Origin: Coix lacryma-jobi var. lacryma-jobi
Lineage: Eukaryota > Streptophyta > Magnoliopsida > Poales > Poaceae
Reading direction: 5' to 3'
NCBI GenBank assembly: GCA_009763385.1
Contig: CM019830.1
Location: 95,234,649 to 95,298,648, forward strand
DNA length: 64,000 nucleotides
Under the pieces are notes generated by a model. That model made no database searches. It saw only the letters and a program-made list of their open reading frames with translations, and was not told the origin of the DNA. The number at the start of each line of letters is the position of its first letter. Positions within the stretch are counted from its first letter, which is position 1. The translations under genes were made by a program, and so were the position numbers. Shown here in pieces: positions 55,490-64,000 of the stretch.

Positions 55490-57532
55490 ATGAACCACAC
55501 ATCCATATCTCATCTCGCCGCTCCAAAGGGCGCTTGTTTGGAGCCACCACCATCATCACAACCCATTCTTTCAACTAGGTATGACATTTGCCCGAGTTTC
55601 ATAGCCATGGTTCAGGAACGATCTTTTGCTCGGGTAGAAGATGAAAACCCCTATACTCATCTACGTGAGTTCGAGCAATTGTGCTCGTGCCTTCACATTG
55701 AAGGCATGACACATGCTACCATGAAATGGAAGCTATTCCCGTTCTCTTTGACGGGAGCAGCTAAACTTTGGTATGCTCGACACGTAGAGAGTATGCATGG
55801 AGAGTGGGAAAAACTTCAATCCAAATTATGCCTATCATTATTTCCCATCTCTCGCATCGTTCATCTTCGAAGAGAGGTCCTAAGATTCAAGCAAAAGGAG
55901 AAAGAACCTCTAGGTGCGGCATGGGCCCGTTTCACAGATTTAGTATCGTTTGGGCCTGACCTTGGTATGACTGAGCCAACGTTGTTACAACACTTTTATG
56001 TCAGTCTTAGCAAGGATTCCGCACGATTCCTTGATCTATTCTCTAGAGGAGCATTTCTACATCAGACTATTGGTGAGGGGAAGAAAGTTCTTGCCAAAAT
56101 CCTTGAAAACACTCCCAACACTGACACCCATGATGAAATCTTCGAGGAAAAGAAGGAATCCACCCCCACGAAAGGAGAGATCTCGATAGCTGAATCACCA
56201 CCAATCCTATCCAAAAATTCGTCCATCGATCCTGAACCACTAATCCCACAAATTTTGAACGATGAAGAAATTTGTCATCTAAATCAATCCTTCGATTCTG
56301 AGGCTTGCCTCCTATCTGATCTTGTTGGTTTTGGGAATGCCTTAAAATATCCTTTTCAAAAGAGACCTTCAAACAAACATCTTTCAAATCCTCTCAAGAA
56401 AGGAACTCTTCTAAAGTCTCCCAAATCGGCATCATCTTACATCTCGAATTCCCAAGTGGCACATCAGGAAAAATCTAGGATGTTGGGTATTATCTCAAAA
56501 GGAATGGCGAGTGAGCGCATAGAGGAAGAACCAAAATGTCTAGAAGCAAAATCTATCATCTCCCTTTCTATGCCCACACTCGACATGTCCTTTGAACCTG
56601 TCTCAAAACCCATCCTTGATCCTGATGATTGCCCATGTGCCATTTCTCTTAAGTCTCATGATGACCCGATCATTGACTCCGAGAATTCATTAGGACGCCC
56701 GAGGCATAGAATTCATGAGGGCCAGAAATCTAACCAAAAAGGACAACAACGGTTTGAGCATCTACCTACCATTGTAAGTCCAGAATGGTTGGATAAGGCT
56801 GATGCTTCAAAGGAAGTTGCTAAGATGCCCACTCATGTAAGGAGGATATCTTGTCAAGTAATGGGTATATATGGTGAAATTTGCTATGATCCTAGGCTCG
56901 GGATCAACATCATCCCTCATTTCCTTCTCCAAAACTCATCAATGGATCATCTAATCCAATCCCGAAAGCGTCTTAGGCTCCCAAATGGTCAAATTTTTGA
57001 TTGTTTAGGAGTTCTTCAATGCATACTAGTCGTGATTGATGACCACAAAATCTCCCTATATTTCCATATATCTGACCTTCCTGGGCTATCGTCTCATCTC
57101 ACCTTTATTGGAAGGCCAATCAAGCAAATCTTGGAGAATGTTTTGGAAAATGAGAAGCTTGATCATAGAATAGGCAAGGACTATTTACCCGTTTGGTTTT
57201 CTCGATCTCTCAACACAAGGGTAGAATCCAAACCTGTTCTTGATCCTAGTGGTGAGCTTATGTCAATTTCTCGAACAACCACGACCCCTCCAAGTTTGGA
57301 GGAGGACTTAGGTTATCATGAAGAAGGAAGTGCTCACCCTCACCTCAAGCTCAATCCAAGGGAAATCATGTCCATGGAATGTCATATGCATGGAATGATG
57401 GAAACAAACATTTTGACTATGGACATTCATGAGACATCAAAACTTGAGCTTGAAAGGGAAGATGATATGAATGAACATGGAAGTCACTGTGGCGGAACCG
57501 TCCAAATTATAAGAGCTCAAGTACCGTCTTAG
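55490..57532 (+). CDS. gag: Intact gag plus protease-like ORF of element VII
   Basis: 680 codons without interruption. ATG 55490 lies 80 bp past the primer site and is the first in frame. Residues about 35-215 form a Retrotrans_gag-type domain (KWKLFPFSLTGAAKLWYARH, FYVSLSKDSARFLDLFSRGAF). A polar Ser/Pro/Glu linker follows (about 215-420), with no CCHC knuckle. Residues about 450-550 resemble a retropepsin fold (EICYDPRLGINIIPHFLL, then FDCLGVLQCILVV and HISDLPGLS) without the Asp-Thr/Ser-Gly triplet. The product would bind element RNA and form particles; any proteolysis must be supplied in trans. It is the only sizeable intact retroelement gene in the window. The last 130 residues are His/Met/Glu-rich and unknown. 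Confidence 0.75.
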   Translation: MNHTSISHLAAPKGACLEPPPSSQPILSTRYDICPSFIAMVQERSFARVEDENPYTHLREFEQLCSCLHIEGMTHATMKWKLFPFSLTGAAKLWYARHVESMHGEWEKLQSKLCLSLFPISRIVHLRREVLRFKQKEKEPLGAAWARFTDLVSFGPDLGMTEPTLLQHFYVSLSKDSARFLDLFSRGAFLHQTIGEGKKVLAKILENTPNTDTHDEIFEEKKESTPTKGEISIAESPPILSKNSSIDPEPLIPQILNDEEICHLNQSFDSEACLLSDLVGFGNALKYPFQKRPSNKHLSNPLKKGTLLKSPKSASSYISNSQVAHQEKSRMLGIISKGMASERIEEEPKCLEAKSIISLSMPTLDMSFEPVSKPILDPDDCPCAISLKSHDDPIIDSENSLGRPRHRIHEGQKSNQKGQQRFEHLPTIVSPEWLDKADASKEVAKMPTHVRRISCQVMGIYGEICYDPRLGINIIPHFLLQNSSMDHLIQSRKRLRLPNGQIFDCLGVLQCILVVIDDHKISLYFHISDLPGLSSHLTFIGRPIKQILENVLENEKLDHRIGKDYLPVWFSRSLNTRVESKPVLDPSGELMSISRTTTTPPSLEEDLGYHEEGSAHPHLKLNPREIMSMECHMHGMMETNILTMDIHETSKLELEREDDMNEHGSHCGGTVQIIRAQVPS

Positions 57533-57647
57533 CCAAATTCGACTGACTTCAACTCATACTTGAACCCATATAACTCCGGTAGTCCGGAAATCTCAACGGA
57601 TTTCAAACATCATACAACATAAAGGATCACATCGTTCAAGTACCACA
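57533..57647 (+). other. Element VII sequence between its ORF and element VIII
   Basis: 115 bp, noncoding; ends ccaca at the insertion point of VIII. Confidence 0.6.
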
Positions 57648-59221
57648 TGAAAGGATCAAGATGCCCAAGAGGGGGGGTGAATTGGGCTTTTCTAAAACTT
57701 CTTGCAAGAATAAAACCTATCAAGCCTCAATTAACCCCCTAGTGCCTAGAAGTGTGTTTCTCTTTATTCTACCGCACAAAAGACCAAGTCTATGCCATTC
57801 CTACTCTAGCAAAGCAATTCAATAGTGAATGAACAACAAGTATAATATGGAATTGAATTGCTTGAAAGTAAATGCGTAAGTAAAGGAGTAGAAATGACAA
57901 GATGATCTTTTTGCCGAGGTATCGAGGTGTCGGCACACCCCCCTAGTCCTCGTAGGAGCACCCGCGCAAGGGTATCGCTCCCCCTTGATCTGCGCAAGGA
58001 TCAAGTGCTCACTATGAGCTGATTCTTCGCCGCTCCGGCCCGGTGAATCGCTCACTACCGGTCACAAGCTTGCTTGGGTCATCCACAAAGCCACCGGATG
58101 CTCTCCAAGCTTCACGATCGCCACCAAGCCATCTAGGTGATGCCGATCACCAAGAGTAACAAGCTAGAACTCTCACTTGACCAACACAAGGCCAAAGAGA
58201 TGGATGGATGCACACTTGCTACTCAATTCTCACTAGGAGGTGTCTAATTCTCACAATTAGCAAATCACTCAACCTCACTAGGGCTCTTGCACTATCTCAC
58301 ACTCACAATGTGTCTCTCAGCAGATGGAAGTGGCAAGAACACTCAAATGGATGGAGGGAAGGAGTATATATACTCCCCCAACCGGCCATTCAAAAACAGG
58401 ACAAGACTGGGTTTCTGCGGGGGCATCGGACGCTCCGATGCCTGGCATCGGACGCGCCGATGACCTCGACCAACGGTCGACTGTACCCTCTTGTCAGACC
58501 TGTTAAAGGGACATCGGACGCTGGGCAGTGTCCGATGCCACCACATCGGACGCGTACGATGTGGATTTACCCTCTCTAGAACCTCTCTGGATGGCCATCG
58601 GACGCTGGCCCTCAGCGTCCGATGCCAGCGTCCGATGTGGCCTCCAGTTCACGCCCACGTGAACAGTGGCATGGGCGCGTCCGATGTGAACACATCGGCG
58701 CGTCCGATGCCACGCACCAGACTAAACCCTAGTCGGGGTGAGCATCGGACGCGTCCGATGCCCACTTGGCCAGCGTCCGATGCTCATTACAAGGGCAGAA
58801 TCAACTTGGATCGTGACGCGGCCTAAACGACTTTTGATCCTCTCGACTTAAGGCATCTCTCTGAGCTACCTAGGGCTATGAAATAACAAGTGTGCACCAC
58901 ATCTACCTCAATAGACTCATCTAGGTCAAGCTACTGATTCACGCTCCCCTTTATAGTACGGCCAAAGGAAAAACAAAGACCTAAGACTACCTAAGTGTCC
59001 TCCAACACCATATGACACTAAGCCTAGTCTACCACCGTCTTCGTCATCCGTCCTTTGAAAACCGAAACGACATCCATCGCTAGGGGACATGAACTCCATA
59101 TGCTCGTATCGTCGCCATTACCGTGACCTAACTCAATCATGTTTCTACAAAACACACGTTAGTCACAGTAATCTTGTGTTTCATCCAATCACCGAAACCA
59201 CTAAGGACCAAGATGCGTTCA
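57648..59221 (-). repeat. 3' LTR of element VIII
   Basis: 1,574 bp, from TGAAAGGATCAAG to AGATGCGTTCA on the plus strand. Minus-strand TATA box TATATATA at 58365-58372. Palindrome cluster 58425-58790, including CATCGGACGCGTCCGATG at 58743-58760 and a hairpin CATCGGACGCTG-gccct-CAGCGTCCGATG near 58595. Confidence 0.85.
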
Positions 59222-59238
59222 ATCTCCCCCTTTTTGGT
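59222..59238 (-). other. Polypurine tract of element VIII
   Basis: On the minus strand ACCAAAAAGGGGGAGAT, identical to the tract of the copia array, directly before the LTR. Between it and the env-like stop (59239-59662) lies noncoding DNA with two more purine motifs, at 59609 and 59634. Confidence 0.85.
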
Positions 59239-59662
59239 GATTGATGACAACACGAGATCGAGTATAGAGAGAATAGGTTTTTAAATCATGACATGTATGA
59301 ACTTGCAATGAATAAGAGAAAATGATTAGGGGCAAGTTCAAACATGTCATGCCATCATCCTGCACTCAACAAGTTAGAGTGAATAACAAGTGCAAGAGTA
59401 AAAGAGCTCCTATACTTAACCAAGTGAGAATTAAGTGCAAGTTATGAGCGAAATGAAACGACATGTCATATCATATATCATAGTGAACACATACATGTCA
59501 TAAAGTACCATAGCACAAGTATATAGCATAAACATGCACAAAAGATGCGATAAGTAAAGAGCGTATGTGAATGTAACACAACATAAGAAGTCAAATCCCT
59601 CTCACATCACTCCCCCTATCACTATACTCATCCACTCTCCCCCTTTGGCATCAAGCGCCAAA

Positions 59663-62227
59663 CTAAGCATCGGAGGGCGGAGGTGGTGCAGATGAGCCAG
59701 GAGCAGTCTCCGGAGTGCGCTGAGTGAACTTGAACTGCTGGAGGTATTCCTCGGAGTCGGACGAAGACACGCCGGTAGCCTGCTGACCCTCTGAAGCTGG
59801 AAGCTGCGGAGTAGCGATCTGGGTCGGCTCTGGCACTGACTACTCTGCCTGCTCTGTCTCTGTCGCCGTGTCAGTAGTGGTGTCAACCTGAGTATCGGAG
59901 TGCGGAAGCTCTGGAATAACTGACAACTCAGGCTGAACTATCGTGGTCGTCTTGGACTGCACAGGCTCTGTCTACTCTGAAGATGCGACGGAGCTCGGGA
60001 CGGTCTCAGTGGTAGAAGTCACTGGAGCCGCCGTCGTCTGCACTGGATCCGGAAGATCTGGAGTGGGAAATCCAGTGAGCTCACTGAAGGTGGCTGACAA
60101 GTCTCGAGTCACAGAAGTAGTCGTCGGAAACAGAGACTCGGTTGGCCTAGGAGTGAAACCGGTCCGCAGTGGACTGAAAAGCAGGGCCCCGCCTGGAGGA
60201 GTGGTGAAGCTCGTGAACTGAGAAGAGCTGGGGCCCGTGAGTGGCTGCAGAAACAGTGGTGGCGGTTCGAACTGCTGTGGAGGGATTGGTGGCTGCCACT
60301 GGATCTGCTGCTAGGGGGGAGGCTGCTGCCACTGCCACTGGGGAGGTCCGTTGGCGAGTCTCTCCATGAAGCTCAAGGTCTGCTGCTATAGAGCCATCAT
60401 CTGTCGCTGCAGGGCATCTGAGCGCTCCTGAGCCTACTGCTGTGCCAAACGCTGCTGCTCCTGGGCTAAGCGCTGAACGTCCTGCGTGACCGTCCTCTGC
60501 TGCTCCTCCATCCGTGCAAGAATAGCAAGTAGAGCGGGGTCAGAGGATGTAGTACCACTGGTCCCGGCCTGTGAGTCGTGTGCACGCGGCTGAAAACGAG
60601 GCGGGAGCTGGTAATCCTCGTCTGAGCTGTCGGTGGGGTCCTCGGCGACGTACGTGTCACTACCCTCGAGCTCTGCTAGCTCCTGCTCTGCGAGTGCCTA
60701 AATGGCCTCGTCCTGCTCCTGGGAGGACTCTGGTACCTCAGGCCTCTGGCGAGAACTGGACGGAGCGTCCTGCTGCTGTTGCTGCCTGCGATCTCGGCCA
60801 TGTCCCAATAGCTGACTCATGTTATACTCGGGGAACACGGTCACGGAACCACTGAGCGACTGACTGGGGTGCGAACCTGTAGTAGCAGCGACCTTCCACA
60901 GAATGTATGAGATCCAATGAGCATATGGGAGCTGTCTCCGGGCCTTGATGCCCTCAGCGACTATATCCTCCATCTCACAAAGAATGACGTCCCAGACGTT
61001 GAACTCCTGCTGCCTGACCATGTAAGCTAGTAACCACAGCTGCAGTCTGGAAAGGCCCTCTCGGAAACCAACCCTGGGAAGCAAGGTCCGCCGAAGAACC
61101 TCGTTGAGGATCCGAGTCGTAGGGGTGAGATCCCTAGGCGCGCGACTCGAACCCTCACCGAAGGGCTCAGTAAAGCAGGGGCGGACCAAGTCAGTCGACG
61201 GCTGGGCACCACCGTGAGGGCGGCGGGGTGGCTCCGTCCTGTCGTAGCACAAGTCGTGGATTCGGGTCTGTGAGTGTCTCAAGCCAAACCAACTTCGAAT
61301 CTCTGACGAGAACAGCTTGTAGTGCTCCCCCTCGAATGCGAACTCAATCGTCTCTCTGTCCGGGTGCACCCAAAGTGAGGCGTAGAACTGGAAGACCCAA
61401 TCCTCAATGTACGAGCCAGACCGCCCCAGAAGGTCTGCCAGACCGGGTAGATAGGTGAGTATGGGGCGGATCTGCTCTCCTGCTGCTGTAACCACGGCCT
61501 CTAGCGGACACACGCGCTGAGAGCGAAGACAAATACTGGCGTTCTGGTAGCCCTGGTAAAAGTCCTCCTGCAGCACGGTGTAGAAGTCTGCGCTGGCCTG
61601 CTGCTGCCTCTCGCGGGGAAACCACTGCTCAACTGGCACCAGGCGGAGGGTCTGAATCTGGGAGCAGGTGGCCGCCCGGAGGTCCAGTCGTGGGATCAGC
61701 GGGGGCGCACGCCTCGACGGAGCACGTGCTCCCCGCAGAGGGACATCGGGCCGGGGTGGCACCGCAGTCCTGCGACGCGTGGACCGGCGTCGGGGAACCT
61801 CCTCAGGAACGTCCTCCTCTGCCTCGGCCTCTGGTGCCTCTGCCTATGGTGCCTCTGCCTCAGCTGCCTCGGCCTCTGCCTAGCCCTACCCTGAGCTCTC
61901 GGGCTCCACTCCCGGAGACATGAAGGTCGTCCGGCTTCCGGCAGCCATAAGCGTGCTAGTCGGGGAGTGGTGGAACTGCTCGACCTGCTCTATGGCTCTG
62001 CGCTGCTCTGGGGACAACTAATCCTCGATCCTGAGTCCGCCAGCACTGCCACCACGCTCAGCACGCTCTGCGGCGGATGCAACCTCTCTGGCCTGGTCTG
62101 CCTCTCTCTGCTCCCTGGAGCGCTTCCTGCGCGTAATTAGCTTCCCCTTCCCGGGTCTCGGACCGGAAGGAGGGGGACACGAAGGTCAGTCCCCTGGGCC
62201 ACCACCGACGTTCTTGCAGCACGGCAT
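59663..62227 (-). pseudogene. Env-like gene of element VIII, 855 codons with 11 in-frame stops and no frameshift
   Basis: ATG at 62227 (MPCCKNVGG) to TAG 59663. A short basic stretch near residues 20-35 (LITRRKRSREQREADQ) is followed by an acidic Ala/Glu repeat and a folded region (codons 156-510, uninterrupted). That region includes ILTYLPGLADLLGRSGSYI, FQFYASLWVHPDRETIEFAF, LFSSEIRSWFGL and YMVRQQEFNVWDVILCEM, resembling 'putative plant transposon protein' domains of env-like ORFs. A coiled coil (EEQQRTVTQDVQRLAQEQQ) and a long Gln/Pro/Ser/Thr tail end it. I see no clear signal peptide or membrane segment, so envelope function is not shown. Ten of eleven premature stops are TAG, at 62018, 61886, 61880, 61844, 60698, 60434, 60386, 60311, 59972 and 59840; one is TGA at 62186. 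Confidence 0.75.
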
Positions 62228-63360
62228 GGCTGACAAGAACGGAAGAACTGCACAGAGAGAAGCTCTAGACTGACGCTGAAAGAAGCACTGACACGGAAAC
62301 CAAGCTGACAACCCAAACTGACACAGAAAGCTCCCCCTGACACTGAGAATCAGCTGCGCTGTCACTCGCGAGGCTTGGCCTCGATCCTTACCCGCGGGCT
62401 TGGCCCCGGGTTAACTGACACTAACAAACTGTCAACTGAGCAAACCACTGACTCGCTGCAAGAGAAGAGGGGATATATATAAGAAATACATAGGCTAGAG
62501 ATGAGCAAGTCCTATGGAAGCAAAGCAATGGAGATAAGAAAAGGAAAGGGCTTGGCTACCTGAAAGAACGACGAAACGAACACAAGAGGAGGTGAGGAAC
62601 GACGTTCGGGCACCCACGAGTCACGCCAAGGTGGACTGCACGAAAAACGGGCGAAAACGGGGTTACGATCAGGGAGAACGGTCGTTGGGGCATTTCATCG
62701 AGCACCTTAGGGGTAGGGTTAATGCAGTGGGGGGGTGCTTACGGCGTGGGTCTGCCGGCCGGAGAAGTAGACGGTCGAGGACGAGGACGAGCTGGGGGAC
62801 AGGGAGGAATGACCAGCGAGCCTCCGGCAGACAGAACCGAGCTCCGGCGAGCACGGAGGTCGGGTCTTTGGCGAGCGCGCGCGCGAGGGTGCGGGCGCGG
62901 GGAAGCAGCGGGCGCGGATGAGCGACCGGCGGCGAGGGCGCGGGGCGGTGTTGCTCGGCCGCGTGCGGCGGACGGCGGCGAGGCTTAGGGTTAGGGTTGG
63001 CGGCGCGAGCTCGGGCGGTCGGGTGCGGGTGCTCGAGGAAGACGAGAATGGAATGACGAGTGGGACCCAGATGTCAATAGAATAACTCAACGCACCGCTT
63101 AAAGGGGCATCTGACGCGCCGATGGGTTAGCATCGGATGCTCTGTTGCCCGTCCAGAGAGGTTCAAAACTGCCGAAATTACATCGGACGTGTCCTTTGCC
63201 GCGGCATCGGACGCTGGGCAGCGTTCGATGATGCTTCGGACGCTCCGATGAATACACATTGGACGCAACGCCAACACTGTTCCAGTCGGGGATGTGTACA
63301 GTGGGGGCATCGGACGCTAGAGCCAGCGTCCGATGCAGCGTCCGATGCTGCATGTTGGCT
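62228..63360 (-). promoter_or_regulatory. LTR-like palindromes and GC-rich leader upstream of the env-like gene
   Basis: Reading on the minus strand, 63350-63100 holds CATCGGACG / CGTCCGATG dyads like those of the copia U3, including a perfect hairpin GCATCGGACGCT-agagcc-AGCGTCCGATGC (63307-63336). It is followed by a weak AT-rich box (near 63085), a CpG-rich block (63000-62740) of the kind seen in grass 5' exons, and then intron-like sequence with donor CCGTAAGCAC (near 62743) and acceptor-like TTCTTTCAG (near 62562) and CTCTTGCAG (near 62458). This order suggests an internal promoter and spliced leader. The stretch 63361-63838 has no recognised feature beyond a GCTCCCCCTAG purine motif at 63590. 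Confidence 0.45.
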
Positions 63361-63838
63361 TGTTTCGAAGATCTCCGTTGCGGCTCCCTCTCCCAACCAA
63401 GTTCCAACTCAAATAAGAGACAAACAAACACCAGTTGGAACCTAGTATGAGCATCCTCGCATAAACCCTCAGTTTTAGAAATATTTTGCCATAGGCTACA
63501 TATCATTTTTAGAGAAAATAGGCAATAAAACTCGAGGAGACAACATGTGGCCACCAAAACTAGGGGACCTAACCATTAGAAGCCTCAAATGCTCCCCCTA
63601 GCGGTGGACGAACACAGCGGTTGCTCAAAGCCTAACCGAAAAGAAATGACAAAGCAACGAACATGCATATGCAATGCATTACGGAATCTGAATCTAGGTT
63701 GCTTGTCAAGTTTGCTCATGGGTAAGCTTCTTCACATGCTTTTTAGGGCGGTTATCTTAACCACGTCTGACAAGCCTATGTGCATAGCATAATTTAGACA
63801 TGGGATATTATACAATGCAATGCAAAGACAACCCCCTT

Positions 63839-64000
63839 TCACCTTTTGACAAAGTTACTTAGATCAAGCACATTAAGCTCACTTCGCAATCTAAAAAGAG
63901 TGTTTTCATCTAGGGGTTTTGTGAAGATATCCGCCAATTGATCTTTGGTTTTAACTCCCTCTAAGGATGTCTTTCTTGGAAACATGGTCTCTAAGAAAGT
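63839..64000 (-). pseudogene. pol: C-terminal end of copia pol (RNase H), element VIII
   Basis: On the minus strand the frame contains KTKDQLADIFTKPLDENTLF and LRSELNVLDLSNF, the diagnostic end of copia RNase H, and stops at TGA 63839-63841. About 15 codons upstream the conserved FLRDHVSKKDI text is in another frame, so a one-base indel lies near 63955. The rest of pol is beyond the window. Confidence 0.85.

Larger units (their letters stand above)
53826..57647 (+). mobile_element. Element VII: 5' part of a non-autonomous Athila-like element
   Basis: 5' LTR 53826-55385, primer site 55393, then a gag plus protease-like ORF at 55490-57532. Element VIII inserted at 57648 (preceding 5 bp ccaca). 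The remainder would lie right of the window. No pol is seen up to the insertion. Confidence 0.7.
57648..64000 (-). mobile_element. Element VIII: 3' part of a SIRE/Maximus-type copia element with env-like gene
   Basis: On the minus strand from the window edge leftwards: end of pol (RNase H), a 1.6-kb noncoding and promoter-like segment, an env-like ORF, polypurine tract and 3' LTR. The position of an ORF between RNase H and the 3' LTR is that of the envelope-like gene of SIRE-type elements. Inserted into element VII at 57647/57648. The 5' half is outside the window. Confidence 0.8.

Noticed and set aside
58425..58790. Short regular-looking repeats suggestive of a CRISPR-like array
   Set aside because: Repeats are palindromic half-sites with irregular spacing inside an LTR of a plant copia element; no cas genes and a eukaryotic context.
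62719..63090. 123-codon Pro/Arg/Ser-rich minus-strand ORF
   Set aside because: Open mainly because of GC-rich sequence lacking stops; treated as a possible leader exon rather than a protein.
1..64000. Search by eye for host exons, tRNA, rRNA and DNA transposons with terminal inverted repeats
   Set aside because: Nothing convincing was found; a homology search could still reveal small captured fragments, mainly at 50101-50682 and 62740-63000.

Overview
This window looks like intergenic heterochromatin of a grass (Poaceae) with a large genome. It is built almost entirely from nested LTR retrotransposons. I see no host gene, tRNA, rRNA or CRISPR array that I can support. The grass assignment rests on element style: Athila-type LTRs followed by a TGGCGCCGTTGCCGGGGA-type primer site, SIRE/Maximus-type copia LTRs opening TGAAAGGA on the plus strand, a CRM/chromovirus-type gag-pol, and a Tat-type element with an antisense extra ORF. 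It is an inference from family knowledge, not from a database search.

Layout. 1-5145: 3' part of a Tat-like Ty3/gypsy element (I) with a split antisense gene and its 3' LTR. 5146-26799: an Athila-type array (II), comprising an internally deleted left unit, a shared middle LTR, a complete second unit and a 3' LTR. The left unit is interrupted at 7436-17729 by a minus-strand SIRE-type copia array (LTR - gag-only body - LTR - partial body), whose outer LTR holds a solo LTR (7868-9942, TSD ttccc). 26800-49837: Athila-type element III. It is host to element IV (29673-44948, TSD ccact), which is host to the CRM-like gag-pol element V (33588-41195, TSD atgac). 49838-52463: an inverted relative of III (VI), head to head with it. 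52464-53825: 3' remnant of another gag-protease element. 53826-57647: 5' part of element VII with an intact 680-codon gag plus protease-like ORF. 57648-64000: 3' part of a minus-strand SIRE-type copia element (VIII) with 3' LTR, an env-like ORF and the last codons of pol.

How it works together. Only V and VIII show polymerase-type genes, and both are broken. The copia array encodes gag only. II and IV encode gag plus protease (II also a second Athila ORF-1-like gene). VII encodes gag plus a protease fold without a recognisable catalytic triplet. Such elements must have been mobilised with enzymes supplied by relatives. Recurrent themes are LTRs whose 3' ends contain fossil primer binding sites, family-specific palindromes in U3, repeated polypurine motifs followed by splice-donor sequences, LTR-sharing tandem arrays, and nonsense codons dominated by C-to-T change. 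All alignments were made by eye, so boundaries given as exact are those supported by TSDs or by a second copy in the window.
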